From NCBI RefSeq assembly GCF_013034685.1, contig NZ_WQGO01000001.1:310001-374000 (forward strand): a DNA stretch of 64,000 nt, given 5' to 3'. Below the pieces are notes generated by a model. That model was not told the DNA's origin and searched no databases. It saw only the letters and a list, made by a program, of their open reading frames with translations. This document shows positions 1 to 10,369 of this stretch, one piece after another. The position numbers and the translations under genes were made by a program. The stretch's first letter is position 1, and each line of letters starts with the position of its first letter. The stretch comes from Ruegeria lacuscaerulensis. GTDB taxonomy: Bacteria; Pseudomonadota; Alphaproteobacteria; Rhodobacterales; Rhodobacteraceae.

Positions 1-118
1 CCCTGCCATTGCCCAATACTCCGTCTGTTCGCCTCCCCAGGGACGTAACGTCATTTAAGGACGATTTACAGATTTGTTACAGTAACATATTGCAACATAT
101 GCGACATAAACCTGTGTC

Positions 119-1390
119 CTAGGCGACTTCCTGCGCATCCTGATCGGCCTCGGCCGCTTCGATGGCCACTTCCTGAGCGACCTCGAACGCAACCGGCGAC
201 GCGGTTGGATACAGCGGCGACATGGTGCCGGTCTCGTCAACCGGGATCGCAGCGCGCTGAGTCATGCGGTACATGGTGTAGAGAGCCATAGCGACCAGCA
301 GCGTGGCAATGATCAGGAAAAAACCCGGCGGTCCAAAGATTGCATCTCCCATCAGCCAACCTGTGATCAGCGGACCTGCAATCGCACCCATGCCGTTGAT
401 GAAGACAAGACCGCCGGATGCAGCGGCCATATCTTCATTGTTCAGAAAATCGTTCGCATGGGCGATCAACAGGGAATAGAGCGGGTTCGACATGCCTCCG
501 ATCACGAAGGCCGAGACCAACAGGACCGGGAACATCGTTCCAAACAACATAGCCGTCACTGCACCACCGGCCCCTGTCAGTGCAACAAGCATGATCAGCA
601 AGCGCCGGTCCATTCGGTCCGAGAACCACCCCAGCGGATATTGTAGCAGAACCGCGCCCACGTAGAACGCCGCCACAAAAGTCGAGATTTCGACCAGCGT
701 CAGCCCCGCGCGTGCGCCATAGACCGCCGCCATGCCGAACTGGGCCGAAAAGACGCCGCCCAACAGGAACATGCCGACACAGCCCAGCGGCGAGTTCCCC
801 ATCAATTCACGCAGGGTCATCGGTTTGGTGGTGTCGAAGGCAGGCGTAGGCGAGATCGACAACAGAATCGGCGCAAATGAGACCGAAACAAGGATAGAGG
901 CGATCACAAACGTCTCGTACCCGGACGGGTCCCCCACCAGCACCAAGCCTTGTGCCGTAATGATCCCCAGCATCTGCACGATCATGTAAAGCGACAGCGC
1001 CTGCCCGCGGTTTTCATTGTCGGCTGCGTTGTTCAACCAGCTTTCGGCTGTGACATACACACCGGAAAAGCAGAAGCCGATGACCATACGCCCCAAAATC
1101 CATGCGATTTCGTTGGTCAGCAACGGGTACATGATCATCACCGCCGAGATGAACGAGGCCAGCGCCGCAAAGACCCGCACATGTCCCACGCGGCGGATCA
1201 TCTCGGGCGCAAGGCGCGATCCGCCCAGAAACCCAACGAAATAGGCCGACATCACAAAGGACATCTCGAGCGTCGAGAACCCCTCGATTTCGCCGCGCAC
1301 ACCCAGCATCGTCCCTTGCAAGCCGTTGCCGACCATCAAAAGGCCCATGCCAAGAAGAAGCGCCCATGCGCTGGAAAGGACCTGAATCAT
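119..1390 (-). CDS. MFS transporter, YcaD-like
   Basis: A 423-residue major facilitator protein of the inner membrane. About twelve hydrophobic segments run from residue 6 to about residue 380. The cytoplasmic loop around residues 255-262 reads GWFSDRMDRR, the usual MFS signature between helices. The composition and the N-terminal GNGLQGTMLG stretch resemble YcaD-type permeases, whose substrates are mostly unknown. The ATG at 1390 is preceded by GGAG at good spacing. The last 45 residues are an acidic, Ala/Glu-rich tail beyond the last helix. It is read toward the window start, away from queA. The family is clear; the substrate is not. Confidence 0.88.
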   Translation of the reverse strand: MIQVLSSAWALLLGMGLLMVGNGLQGTMLGVRGEIEGFSTLEMSFVMSAYFVGFLGGSRLAPEMIRRVGHVRVFAALASFISAVMIMYPLLTNEIAWILGRMVIGFCFSGVYVTAESWLNNAADNENRGQALSLYMIVQMLGIITAQGLVLVGDPSGYETFVIASILVSVSFAPILLSISPTPAFDTTKPMTLRELMGNSPLGCVGMFLLGGVFSAQFGMAAVYGARAGLTLVEISTFVAAFYVGAVLLQYPLGWFSDRMDRRLLIMLVALTGAGGAVTAMLFGTMFPVLLVSAFVIGGMSNPLYSLLIAHANDFLNNEDMAAASGGLVFINGMGAIAGPLITGWLMGDAIFGPPGFFLIIATLLVAMALYTMYRMTQRAAIPVDETGTMSPLYPTASPVAFEVAQEVAIEAAEADQDAQEVA

Positions 1391-1499
1391 TGGGGTCTCC
1401 GAATTTTGCCGACCAGACGTTTGCCGGTAGTTTCAGATGAAACGTGACGTCGGTCCTGCCTGTCTACGACATTCATGTGTTTTGATCCCGACACCTAAT

Positions 1500-2549
1500 C
1501 TACCCAGGGATCAGAAGCGACGCGTCGCCATATGAGAAGAACCGATATTTCTGTTCAATTGCATGGACATACACGTCGCGCATCCGATCCTGCCCCATCA
1601 GCGCCGACACCAGCATCAGCAAGGTGGATTTCGGCAGGTGAAAGTTTGTCATCAGCGCATCGGTGACGTGGAACTGGAAACCGGGATAGATGAAGATGTC
1701 GGTCTCGCCTTCCCACGGCGCGATTTCTCCGCTGCGTGCGGCGCTCTCGATCAGGCGCAATGCGGTGGTACCGACCGGGATCACGCGGCCTCCGGCAGCC
1801 TTGGTGGCGCGGATCTGCTGCGCGGCCTCTTCGCTGACACGACCCCATTCCGCGTGCATCTTGTGGGTTGTCACATCCTCGACCTTGACGGGCAGGAAAG
1901 TGCCCGCACCCACATGCAAAGTGACATGACTGAACTCCACGCCACGCGCTTCAATGGCCTGCATCAGAGCGGGGTCGAAATGCAATGACGCCGTGGGGGC
2001 CGCGACCGCGCCAGAGTTTCGCGCCCAGATGGTCTGGTAATCGGTCTTGTCTTGCTCGTCTGCAGGACGTTTGGCGGCGATATAGGGCGGCAAAGGCATC
2101 GCCCCTGCCTGTTCGAGGGCGACGTCAAAATCCTCACCCGTCAGGTTGAACCTTAGATAGGCCTGCCCCTCTTCGACCCGGTCCAGCGTCGCGCTGAGGT
2201 CGTCCGAGAACCGGATATCCTCGCCCGGTTTGACCTTTTTCAACGGTTTGATCAGTGCGGTCCACGTGCCATCCGCCTGCGGTTCCAGCAAGGTGGCCTC
2301 GATCGCGGCCGAGACCGGACCCTGCGCGCTGTCGCGGTGGCGGCGACCATTCAGTCGGGCGGGAATGACGCGGGTGTCGTTCAGGACAAGGCGATCCCCG
2401 GCCCGCAACCAGCCGGGCAGATCGAACACATGCGCATCCGAAATGGCATTGCCGTGCGCAACCAGCAAACGCGCCGACGACCGAGGGGTCGCGGGCCGCG
2501 TGGCAATCAGGTCTTCGGGTAGATGGAAATCAAAATCGCTGAGTTTCAT
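1500..2549 (-). CDS. queA: S-adenosylmethionine:tRNA ribosyltransferase-isomerase
   Basis: A 349-residue QueA. It transfers the ribosyl part of SAM to 7-aminomethyl-7-deazaguanine in tRNA, giving epoxyqueuosine, in the cytoplasm. The N-terminus ([18 protein letters not shown]) and the segments [11 protein letters not shown] and [17 protein letters not shown] are family hallmarks, and the length is normal. No clear Shine-Dalgarno precedes the ATG at 2549. The tgt gene often found beside queA is not in the window. Confidence 0.97.
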   Translation of the reverse strand: MKLSDFDFHLPEDLIATRPATPRSSARLLVAHGNAISDAHVFDLPGWLRAGDRLVLNDTRVIPARLNGRRHRDSAQGPVSAAIEATLLEPQADGTWTALIKPLKKVKPGEDIRFSDDLSATLDRVEEGQAYLRFNLTGEDFDVALEQAGAMPLPPYIAAKRPADEQDKTDYQTIWARNSGAVAAPTASLHFDPALMQAIEARGVEFSHVTLHVGAGTFLPVKVEDVTTHKMHAEWGRVSEEAAQQIRATKAAGGRVIPVGTTALRLIESAARSGEIAPWEGETDIFIYPGFQFHVTDALMTNFHLPKSTLLMLVSALMGQDRMRDVYVHAIEQKYRFFSYGDASLLIPG

Positions 2550-2593
2550 GCGGGCGCATTACAAGGCCCGGCTGGATTCAGCAACAACCCAAT

Positions 2594-5500
2594 TTAGCGG
2601 TCCTCGCCGCGGGTCCCAGAGGCTGCTTTCGTGTTGTCCGACTTGACCGGCTGAGAATTCGGCCCGTCCGTCACTTTTGGCGGTGGTGGTCGAAGCAAAT
2701 TACGCAAGAACAAAGGCGCAAGGCCCGACAAAGGGTTGACCGCAACCTTGGGCGCGGTGAGCGGACCGGTCAGGGAATAGTTGAACCCGATGACCCCTTC
2801 ACCCTTTTTGGTCAAAAGGCTGCCCACCGCGTTGACCAGGTATATTGGTGAAATCGCGCCGCGCAGGTTCAGCAGCCCATTCGCAAGGTCGACTGTTCCA
2901 TCGAAGGACAGCCCCATTGAAGGACCAACCGCGCTGCCGCTGAGGACCTTGATCTCGGTCGGTGTGATGCGCATTCGGCTTTCAATTGTCGCAAAAAAGA
3001 TCCCCTGCCCGGCCATTTCGTCAATCAACCCGACCAGGCTGATTGCGTTCAGCAGGGCCGCCATGGCGGGCGCATCGGTGATCCGCGTGTTCGAGATTTT
3101 CAAGTTGGCGTCATAGTCACTGCCGTTGCCGACCGGCTCCAGCGTCATGGTCAGTGTGCCGCCCCGCGCCTGTGTGATTACCCCGGCAGCGCGAAGCGCC
3201 TCGCCTGCATCATCCGAGATCAACTCGACCGCGCTGCGTGCACCGCGTGGAGTGATCGTCCCGCGTACCGGGGCACTGCCGTTGATCCGCGCAGTGAAGC
3301 CGCCCGTGACACCGCCCGTGGTACGGAAATCGCCCTTGAAACCAGTCAGTGCTATACTTTCCGTCACTTGCAACCGATCCAGAACCACATCCAGATTCGG
3401 CCCGTTCCCGGTCCCCCCGCTGCCGCTGCTACCGCCGCCAAAGGTGGCGCCACCCAGATTGACCACCCCGCCTTGCACCCGAATATCAGGCACCGAAGCG
3501 CCACGGCTGACCAACTCGGCCGGGACGGCAAGCCAATTGCCCAAATCGAACGAGCTGAACTCGACCTTGTCGAATTCACCATCGTCGCGGAATGAGATCG
3601 ACGCGGTGCTGCGCAGCCCTGCCGCATCCAGTTTCAGCGAATTGACCCTCAGTTGATCGCCCAACGTCGCGTCGAGCGTCATTCTTCCCTGGGCTTGCCG
3701 CCCCTTGCGCCAACCCAACTCAGGGATCGACAGCGCGACACCGACCAGATCCGAAGTCGCCGTCAGCGCGATCGGTTCACCCGCTCCAATTCCCAGATTG
3801 ATATCGGCTGTACCCTGCCCGGTCAGCATCCCCTGAGGCAGGCCCGCCTTCAATTCGGTCATCAGTCGCGGGGACAGTTCAATCTCGCCCGACAGCAGAC
3901 TGCGTTGCGGCTCGGTGCCACCGATGGGTTGGCGCCATGTTGCGTGCATGGGCACGTCGCCAAACAGACCATAGCCGCCAATTTCGACAGCAGTTTGATC
4001 GCCAGACAATGTCAATCGGTCGGCACTGACCGTAAAACCAGGAACCAGCCGGTCGCTTTTTACATTGTCGATGTCACCGGTGAAATGAAACTCGGTATCT
4101 TCGAATTTCAGCCCTTTTATCAACGGCAGGGACAGCGTGCCCGACAGGCTGACATCACCCGCTGCTAAATCAACGGGCAAATTGGCCTTGCTTAGCAATT
4201 CCAGCGGCGGCAGGTCCAGAAGTGACAGCGCAGCAGTCGCCTTGCCCTTGGCTTTGATCCGGGCAATCGCAGGCGAGTCCTTTTTGATCGACGTATCGGG
4301 GATGATGAAGGACGTCCCCGACGCATCGACCGCGCCCCCTTCGGGGGCCATTACCACCCCGCTTTCGGCCGAGGCGGTGAAGCGGTTTTCCAGGAGGCTT
4401 ACCCGGCCTTGTGCGTCCTGAATGGGCGGCAGGGTCTTGGCAAATCTGATCTTCGCGTTGTCGAACCCGAAACCCAGATAGAGATCAGGTTTGGTTTCGG
4501 GACGGACCCGAAGCGAGAATTCGATGTCCGCGAAATCACCCTCATACAGGTTTTCAGACACCCATAGGCGGGGTTTGGGGGCCAAAATCTCGGGCCAGTA
4601 GTTCAAAAGCCGGTCCGAGGTCATCGTATCCAGATGCGCATCCAGAGACGCGACCCACCCGTCGGGTCGCCCAAGTAAGCGCCCCGAGGCCCGCAATGTG
4701 TGATCGGCATCCGTCAAGGTCAGTTGTCCCAAACGCAATTCGAACGGCAAAAGTTTCATCTGGAAATCCAGTTCGGCCCGTGCGGATTCCAACGATTCCG
4801 GAAACAGGCCGCCGGGATAGATGTCGATGCTGTTGAGCTGCAACTGAGCGGTCAGGCTTTCCAACGCACCGTCTTCGATGCCTTGCAGAAACGCCTTGCC
4901 CTCCGCCTGAATGGCTCCAAGGTCCGAGACCACGGACGCCTCGTTAAAATCCAGCACCTGCTGGCTTGGGTCATAGGTGAAATACGTCCGGGCAGACTCG
5001 AAGCGAATGGGTTTTGTCTCGGGCGTAGGCTGAACGGCCCCTGCGCCAAGGTTCAGGGTGGCAAACAGCGGGCCCAGCGCGGCTTGATCGTCGATGCTGC
5101 CCCGCAAGGACCCTGAAATCGGCGCTTTGAGCACTTGCAGCCAGGCTAGCGCAAGGCTTTGCCCAGCAATATCCTCGGAAGGTAAATCGGTGATCGAAAA
5201 TCCGAAACTTGCCTGAGGACTACCCAGAAGACTGGTATAATTGGCCTCGATCGAGCTGGCATAGTCCCGCCCGGTCAGAACCGAAAAGCCGGTGGCAAGG
5301 CGCATTTCGTCACCGTCGCGTGTGACGGTAATGTGGCCGCCATCGAAAACCCAGGCCCTACCCAGTCGCAAATCCTGGTAGTCCAGCGTCAGCGATTGCA
5401 ACTCGACCGACCGCAGACCCGACAGGATTGGCGACAGAAACACATCATCCGATTCCTCGATCAGTTCAGCTAGCGTCGGGGCCTGCTGCACCGGAGAGCT

Positions 5501-5989
5501 GCCGGACCCGACCGTCAGCGACAACGCCCCGTCCTTGTTGCGCGTCAGGGCTATCTGGGCATCTTGCAGGATGATGCGACGCGGGCGGATCTGGCCACGC
5601 AACAGGCCGCGCATAGACAGGCGCGTCCGCAAGTCGCCGACCTGCGCGATCTGCTGACCCGCCGCGTCACTGATCGTCACGTCACGTAACCTTAGCCGCG
5701 GAAGCCATTGTTCATTCACGAAAAACGTCGCATCACCGAACCGAACTTTCAGCCCGCCCAGCGTCTGATCCAGCCGTTTTTCAGCCTGCGTGCGCATCCA
5801 TTGGGGCGCGTGTAACTGGTGACCGATCAGAAAGAACCAACCGGCGACAGCCAGCGCGCCAAGCATCAACGTAAAGCCAAGGGTCACATAGGCAACCAGC
5901 CGACGGCGCGACCTGCGACGCCGGGGTGTCTTGCTCTGGTCTGCACTTTTGTCGTCGTGCTGCACCAAATTGCTATCCACGCCTTTCAA
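2594..5989 (-). CDS. AsmA/YhdP-like envelope protein
   Basis: A 1131-residue protein with a basic N-terminus (RRRRSRRRL), one membrane anchor at about residues 35-57 and a long, beta-rich periplasmic region. The C-terminal part (about 970-1090) has the AsmA/DUF3971 pattern of repeated strands, ending with a NPLSGLAPLFLRNLL stretch. Relatives (YhdP, TamB, AsmA) are thought to bridge the periplasm and move phospholipids to the outer membrane; that role here is inferred from the family. The reading frame opens at a TTG at 5989, with GTG codons a few residues later, so the start is uncertain. It lies divergent from bcp. Confidence 0.8.
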   Translation of the reverse strand: MKGVDSNLVQHDDKSADQSKTPRRRRSRRRLVAYVTLGFTLMLGALAVAGWFFLIGHQLHAPQWMRTQAEKRLDQTLGGLKVRFGDATFFVNEQWLPRLRLRDVTISDAAGQQIAQVGDLRTRLSMRGLLRGQIRPRRIILQDAQIALTRNKDGALSLTVGSGSSPVQQAPTLAELIEESDDVFLSPILSGLRSVELQSLTLDYQDLRLGRAWVFDGGHITVTRDGDEMRLATGFSVLTGRDYASSIEANYTSLLGSPQASFGFSITDLPSEDIAGQSLALAWLQVLKAPISGSLRGSIDDQAALGPLFATLNLGAGAVQPTPETKPIRFESARTYFTYDPSQQVLDFNEASVVSDLGAIQAEGKAFLQGIEDGALESLTAQLQLNSIDIYPGGLFPESLESARAELDFQMKLLPFELRLGQLTLTDADHTLRASGRLLGRPDGWVASLDAHLDTMTSDRLLNYWPEILAPKPRLWVSENLYEGDFADIEFSLRVRPETKPDLYLGFGFDNAKIRFAKTLPPIQDAQGRVSLLENRFTASAESGVVMAPEGGAVDASGTSFIIPDTSIKKDSPAIARIKAKGKATAALSLLDLPPLELLSKANLPVDLAAGDVSLSGTLSLPLIKGLKFEDTEFHFTGDIDNVKSDRLVPGFTVSADRLTLSGDQTAVEIGGYGLFGDVPMHATWRQPIGGTEPQRSLLSGEIELSPRLMTELKAGLPQGMLTGQGTADINLGIGAGEPIALTATSDLVGVALSIPELGWRKGRQAQGRMTLDATLGDQLRVNSLKLDAAGLRSTASISFRDDGEFDKVEFSSFDLGNWLAVPAELVSRGASVPDIRVQGGVVNLGGATFGGGSSGSGGTGNGPNLDVVLDRLQVTESIALTGFKGDFRTTGGVTGGFTARINGSAPVRGTITPRGARSAVELISDDAGEALRAAGVITQARGGTLTMTLEPVGNGSDYDANLKISNTRITDAPAMAALLNAISLVGLIDEMAGQGIFFATIESRMRITPTEIKVLSGSAVGPSMGLSFDGTVDLANGLLNLRGAISPIYLVNAVGSLLTKKGEGVIGFNYSLTGPLTAPKVAVNPLSGLAPLFLRNLLRPPPPKVTDGPNSQPVKSDNTKAASGTRGEDR

Positions 5990-6048
5990 CCCGCTCGCAC
6001 CGCCCTATGATCACGGGCAGCACTTAAAAACCTTTAGCGGAGTTTCCA

Positions 6049-6510
6049 ATGCCCGACGTTACAGACATCGCCCCTGATTTCACTTTGCCTCGCGACGGCG
6101 GTGGCGAGGTCACGTTGTCAGACCTGCGCGGCGGTGCCGTCGTTTTGTTCTTTTACCCCCGCGATGATACGCCGGGCTGCACCAAGGAATCCATCGGTTT
6201 CTCGGAACAACTTCAGGCCTTTGCGGATGCGGGCGCTCACGTTTTCGGCATTTCGCGCGACAGCGTGGCCAAGCACGACAAATTCGTCGCCAAACACAGC
6301 TTGACCACGCCACTTTTGTCCGACGAAAGCTCGACCGTATGTGAGGATTATGGCGTGTGGGTTGAAAAGAACATGTATGGGCGCAAGTCGATGGGGATCG
6401 AACGATCCACTTTTTTGATCGACGCCGAGGGCAAGGTCGCCAAGGTCTGGCGCAAGGTCAAAGTACCCGGCCATGTGGATGAGGTGCTTGAGGCCGTCCG
6501 CGACCTCTGA
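6049..6510 (+). CDS. bcp: Thiol peroxidase / peroxiredoxin, BCP (PrxQ) family
   Basis: A 153-residue cytoplasmic peroxiredoxin that reduces hydrogen peroxide and organic hydroperoxides. The peroxidatic cysteine is Cys44 in DDTPGCTKE. The residue five positions later is not Cys, so the classical E. coli resolving Cys is absent. The Cys in STVCEDYG could serve instead, or the enzyme may be 1-Cys. The ATG at 6049 has GCGGAG upstream. The DUF455 gene follows 60 bp downstream on the same strand. Confidence 0.95.
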   Translation: MPDVTDIAPDFTLPRDGGGEVTLSDLRGGAVVLFFYPRDDTPGCTKESIGFSEQLQAFADAGAHVFGISRDSVAKHDKFVAKHSLTTPLLSDESSTVCEDYGVWVEKNMYGRKSMGIERSTFLIDAEGKVAKVWRKVKVPGHVDEVLEAVRDL

Positions 6511-6570
6511 CCCCTTTTCTTGCGGTCGCCATCCGGTCTATGACGCAGTCCGATCAAGCGGAGAAAAACG

Positions 6571-7407
6571 GTGTCTAAAACCCTGACCCAGATGGCGACC
6601 GAAGTTCTGACGACCGCGGATGGACACGCAAAAACCGCGCTGTCCAAACGCTATGCCGCCGAATGGTTCGCCGCCCGCGGCGGGGATGCGCCCGCGATTG
6701 AAATCGGCGCGGCGTCTCCGCCTTTGTCCCCCGCGCGCCCAGATAAGCCCGAGCTTCTGTCCCCGCGCGAGGTGCCCAAGCGCAAACCCGGCACCGAGGC
6801 GGGCCGGATCGCATTGTTGCATGCGGTTGCCCATATCGAACTGAACGCAGTGGATCTTCATTGGGACATCATCGCACGTTTCGGGCATGTCCCCATGCCC
6901 ATCGGATTCTATGACGACTGGGTGAAATGCGCCAAAGAAGAATCGCGCCATTTCGAGATGGTCTGTGATTGTTTGGAACGCATGGGCAGCCACTATGGTG
7001 CCCTGCCTGCCCATGCCGGGATGTGGCGCGCCGCTGAAGACACCGCCGAGGACCTGATGGGCCGTCTGGCCGTCGTCCCCATGGTGCTCGAGGCGCGCGG
7101 GCTGGATGTCACACCGGGCATGATCGGCATCTTCCGCAAAGCTAAGGATGAGCACGCCATTGCCACACTCGAGGTGATCTATGCCGAAGAGGTAGGACAT
7201 GTGGCCTATGGCTCGAAATGGTTCCATTTCCTTTGCGGGCGCGAGAATGCCGACCCCAAGGATGTGTTCCACTCCTTGGTGCGGCGCTACTTCCACGGTG
7301 TGCTGAAACCACCCTTCAACGAAGAAAAACGCGCCGAGGCCGGATTGCCCCCCGATTTCTACTGGCCCCTGACCGAGGACCTACCTGCGCCCGGTCAAGC
7401 GCGTTAA
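6571..7407 (+). CDS. DUF455 ferritin-like protein
   Basis: A 278-residue protein of the DUF455 ferritin-like family. Carboxylate and His residues typical of a di-iron four-helix bundle are visible: AHIELNAVDLHWD, KEESRHFEMV and EEVGHVAYG. The biochemical role of the family is not established. The start is GTG at 6571, with GGAG eight bases upstream. A hairpin with 8-bp arms (TTCCCGCC at 7436-7443, GGCGGGAA at 7451-7458) follows the stop but lacks a U tract. Confidence 0.87.
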   Translation: MSKTLTQMATEVLTTADGHAKTALSKRYAAEWFAARGGDAPAIEIGAASPPLSPARPDKPELLSPREVPKRKPGTEAGRIALLHAVAHIELNAVDLHWDIIARFGHVPMPIGFYDDWVKCAKEESRHFEMVCDCLERMGSHYGALPAHAGMWRAAEDTAEDLMGRLAVVPMVLEARGLDVTPGMIGIFRKAKDEHAIATLEVIYAEEVGHVAYGSKWFHFLCGRENADPKDVFHSLVRRYFHGVLKPPFNEEKRAEAGLPPDFYWPLTEDLPAPGQAR

Positions 7408-7587
7408 ACCTGCACAAGTTGACGTTATCGGCAACTTCCCGCCTAAAATGGGCGGGAAAAAACCGGTTCGTTGTGTGAACTGGTTAACAAACTTGCCCAA
7501 ATCGCACGTCCCCTCTATGCACTTGGCCCAAGGGACGGAGACAACTCACAACCGGTCCCGAATTGGGGATGGACAGAGGGAAGACGC

Positions 7588-8913
7588 GTGCGAACACGTC
7601 TGGCAATTAAACTACATTCACTGCTCGAGCGGCACCTACCAGAACGCCGGGTATTTCTGAAATCCGACAATGATACACGGTTCATCCGTCTCAGCTCCGA
7701 GACGCAGGTGGCAGCTGTTGCTGGGGTCGCGCTGATCGTCGGCTGGACCGCCGTGGCAACCGCGATCCTGTTGATGGACAGTATCGGATCGGGCAATTTC
7801 CGCGATCAGGCGAAACGGGATCAGGCGACCTACCAAGAACGTCTAAACGTCCTGTCAGCGGAACGTGACATGCGCGCCGCCGAGGCGTTGTTGGCGCAGG
7901 ACCGGTTCAACGCGGCGCTTCAGCAGATTTCGGCTATGCAATCCGAATTGCTAGCTTCGGAAAACCGCCGCCGCGAGCTGGAAACGGGCATTGAGGTCAT
8001 TCAGACCACCCTGCGCGCGACGATGAAACAGCGCGAAGACGCGCGTCTGGAACTGGCTCAGCTCAAGCAGGAAGGCGGCGCGGATGCGGCCTATATGGCC
8101 AGCGCAAGCGACCCCGCCCAGATGGATTTCATGACCCAAGCGCTGGCCCGTACGGCGCTGGAACGGGACCAGATCGCAGCTGATGCCAAGGATGCGCTGG
8201 AAGAACGTGACGATCTTGAGCTGGAAATCCGGCTCATGCAGGAACGCAGTGACGAGATTTTCCGTCAACTGGAAGAGGCAATGGTCATCTCGGTCGAACC
8301 ACTCGACAAGATGTTCCGTCAGGCAGGAATGCCCACAGACCGCATCATCGAAGAAGTGCGGCGTGGTTACAGCGGCATGGGTGGCCCCCTGACCCCCATA
8401 TCCTTCAGCACGCGCGGTGAGGAACTGACCCCCGACGAAATCCGCGCCAACACTCTGCTACAGCAGATGGACCAGCTGAACCTGTACCGTATCGCTGCCG
8501 AGAAGGCGCCGTTTGCCAGCCCCGTGAATGCGGTTGTGCGTTACACCAGTGGCTTCGGCACCCGCCGGGACCCCAAAACCGGTGGCCGGCGCATGCACAA
8601 CGGTGCAGACTTCGCTGGTGCGCACGGGACGGATATCTTTGCGACCGCCGATGGTGTGGTCACCCATGCTGGCTGGCAGTCCGGGTTCGGACGGCTGGTG
8701 AAAATCAAGCACGCCTTCGGAATTGAGACACTTTACGCTCATAACACCAAGATACGTGTAAAGGTTGGTCAAAGGGTCTCGCGCGGGGATCATATTGCTG
8801 ATATGGGTAGCACCGGACGGTCGACCGGCACGCATCTTCACTATGAGGTGCGCGTGAACGGAAAACCTGTTAACCCAATGACTTACATTAAGGCTGCGAG
8901 AAATGTTTTCTAA
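7588..8913 (+). CDS. M23 family (LytM) metallopeptidase
   Basis: A membrane-anchored peptidoglycan endopeptidase of 441 residues. A single transmembrane segment lies near residues 43-63. A long coiled-coil region follows (about 65-250), then a C-terminal LytM domain with HNGADFAG and HLHYEVR carrying the zinc-binding His/Asp residues. I chose the GTG at 7588, preceded by AGAGGGAAG, over an in-frame start at 7471 that lacks one. The 3' end overlaps the bactofilin gene by 11 bp. M23 peptidase-bactofilin pairing is common and points to localised cell wall remodelling or shape control. Confidence 0.92.
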   Translation: MRTRLAIKLHSLLERHLPERRVFLKSDNDTRFIRLSSETQVAAVAGVALIVGWTAVATAILLMDSIGSGNFRDQAKRDQATYQERLNVLSAERDMRAAEALLAQDRFNAALQQISAMQSELLASENRRRELETGIEVIQTTLRATMKQREDARLELAQLKQEGGADAAYMASASDPAQMDFMTQALARTALERDQIAADAKDALEERDDLELEIRLMQERSDEIFRQLEEAMVISVEPLDKMFRQAGMPTDRIIEEVRRGYSGMGGPLTPISFSTRGEELTPDEIRANTLLQQMDQLNLYRIAAEKAPFASPVNAVVRYTSGFGTRRDPKTGGRRMHNGADFAGAHGTDIFATADGVVTHAGWQSGFGRLVKIKHAFGIETLYAHNTKIRVKVGQRVSRGDHIADMGSTGRSTGTHLHYEVRVNGKPVNPMTYIKAARNVF

Positions 8914-9403
8914 GAGCAAAATCAACGAGCCCGCATCCAATGCGTCCGAGGCGGCAAAGCCTGCGGCTCCGGCCACACCGGCGGCACCTGCCCCGTCTGA
9001 AACCAAGGCCAGCACTGCACCCAAGCCCAAGCCTCCGGCGTCGGTTCTGTCTGCGGACCTACACATCACCGGCAACCTGAAAACCTCGGGCGATATCCAG
9101 GTCGAAGGCACGGTCGAAGGCGACATCCGCGCCCATCTGCTGACTATTGGCGAAACCGCCACCATCAAGGGCGAAGTGACTGCCGATGACGTGGTGATCA
9201 ATGGCCGTATCGTAGGCCGGGTGCGTGGTCTGAAAGTCCGTCTGACGTCGACCGCACGGGTCGAAGGCGACATCATTCACAAGACCATCGCTATCGAAAG
9301 CGGCGCGCATTTCGAAGGTTCGGTGCAGCGTCAGGACGACCCGCTGAACCCCGGTCGCGGCGGCAAAGGCGGTGCGAACCCGGCTGCTGAAGTCAAGCAG
9401 TAA
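8903..9403 (+). CDS. Bactofilin
   Basis: A 166-residue bactofilin (DUF583), a cytoskeletal beta-helix protein that polymerises without nucleotide. A Pro/Ala-rich disordered N-terminus (residues 1-45) precedes the repeated beta-helix core (about 50-145, with repeats such as GDIQVEGTVEGDIRA), and a short Gly/Lys tail ends it. The ATG lies inside the end of the M23 peptidase gene, so the two are translationally coupled. It probably recruits or positions that peptidase. Confidence 0.95.
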   Translation: MFSKSKINEPASNASEAAKPAAPATPAAPAPSETKASTAPKPKPPASVLSADLHITGNLKTSGDIQVEGTVEGDIRAHLLTIGETATIKGEVTADDVVINGRIVGRVRGLKVRLTSTARVEGDIIHKTIAIESGAHFEGSVQRQDDPLNPGRGGKGGANPAAEVKQ

Positions 9404-9429
9404 AGCCGACACGCAATCAATTCTATCAA

Positions 9430-9456
9430 CGCCGCAGGGAAACCTGCGGCGTTTTT
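9430..9456 (+). terminator. Intrinsic terminator after bactofilin
   Basis: CGCCGCAGG and CCTGCGGCG form a 9-bp perfect stem with a GAAA loop, followed directly by a run of T. Confidence 0.9.
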
Positions 9457-9493
9457 GGTTTCACGCCCCCGTTGTCCCTTGTAGTCTTTGCAA

Positions 9494-10303
9494 ATGTTGA
9501 TCTTTTTCTCGGTTCTTTTGCTGATCGTTGGCTTTTTCGCCTATCGTCATTGGTCCAAAACCCAAGCACGCAATGCGCTTTTGGCAGCTCCTCTGACCAA
9601 GCATCAGCGTCGGATCATCGACGCACAGGTTCCGCTGTTGCGCCGCCTGCCCGTCGGTCTGCGGGACAAGCTGGATGGCAAAATCAACCTATTCCTGGAT
9701 CAGGTACAATTCCACGGCTGCGACGGACTGGACGTCACCGAGGAGATGAAGCTAGCCATTGCTGCGCAGGCCTCTTTGCTGCTGGTCAACCGTGACATCT
9801 GGTACGACAACCTGACCACCATTCTGATCTATCCCAACGCCTTCAAGTCGCGTCAGCGCAGGCAAGACGGCTATGTGATCAGCGAGAAAGAGATCGTGCG
9901 CACCGGCGAAAGCTGGGATCGCGGCCCGGTCATCCTGTCGTGGCGGCACAGCCAGCAAGGCGCGTTGGACGATCGCGACGGGCAAAACGTCGTATTGCAC
10001 GAATTCGCGCATCAGGTCGATGATCTGTCCGGCGGCACCAACGGCGTCCCGATCCTGAGCGACGGGCAGAGTTTCGCAGAATGGGAACGGGTTTTTCTAA
10101 CCGCCTATGACACCCATGTTCACGCCGTGGAACATGGCCGCCCCACGGTCATCGACCCCTATGGCGCCACCGGACACGAGGAATTCTTTGCCGTCTCTGT
10201 CGAGGTCTTTTTCGAGCGGCCCAAAGCCCTGAAAGCCGACGCGCCCGAGGTCTACGACCAGCTTTCAAAGCTGTTCCAACTGAACCCGGCAGACTGGGAA
10301 TGA
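9494..10303 (+). CDS. M90 family zinc peptidase (MtfA-like)
   Basis: A 269-residue protein with one N-terminal hydrophobic segment and an MtfA/M90 metallopeptidase domain. The zinc motif is H169-E-F-A-H173 in VVLHEFAHQVDD, with a downstream glutamate in HEEFFAVSVEVFF as the likely third ligand. E. coli MtfA binds the glucose repressor Mlc and has peptidase activity; the same role here is not shown. A TTG two codons upstream is possible, but I prefer the ATG at 9494. No clear ribosome binding site is seen. Confidence 0.9.
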   Translation: MLIFFSVLLLIVGFFAYRHWSKTQARNALLAAPLTKHQRRIIDAQVPLLRRLPVGLRDKLDGKINLFLDQVQFHGCDGLDVTEEMKLAIAAQASLLLVNRDIWYDNLTTILIYPNAFKSRQRRQDGYVISEKEIVRTGESWDRGPVILSWRHSQQGALDDRDGQNVVLHEFAHQVDDLSGGTNGVPILSDGQSFAEWERVFLTAYDTHVHAVEHGRPTVIDPYGATGHEEFFAVSVEVFFERPKALKADAPEVYDQLSKLFQLNPADWE

Positions 10304-10369
10304 CCTAAACATTTAACAAAAATGAATTTTTGAATTACGCTAAGCCTATTGATTTTCGGAGGGCTTTTC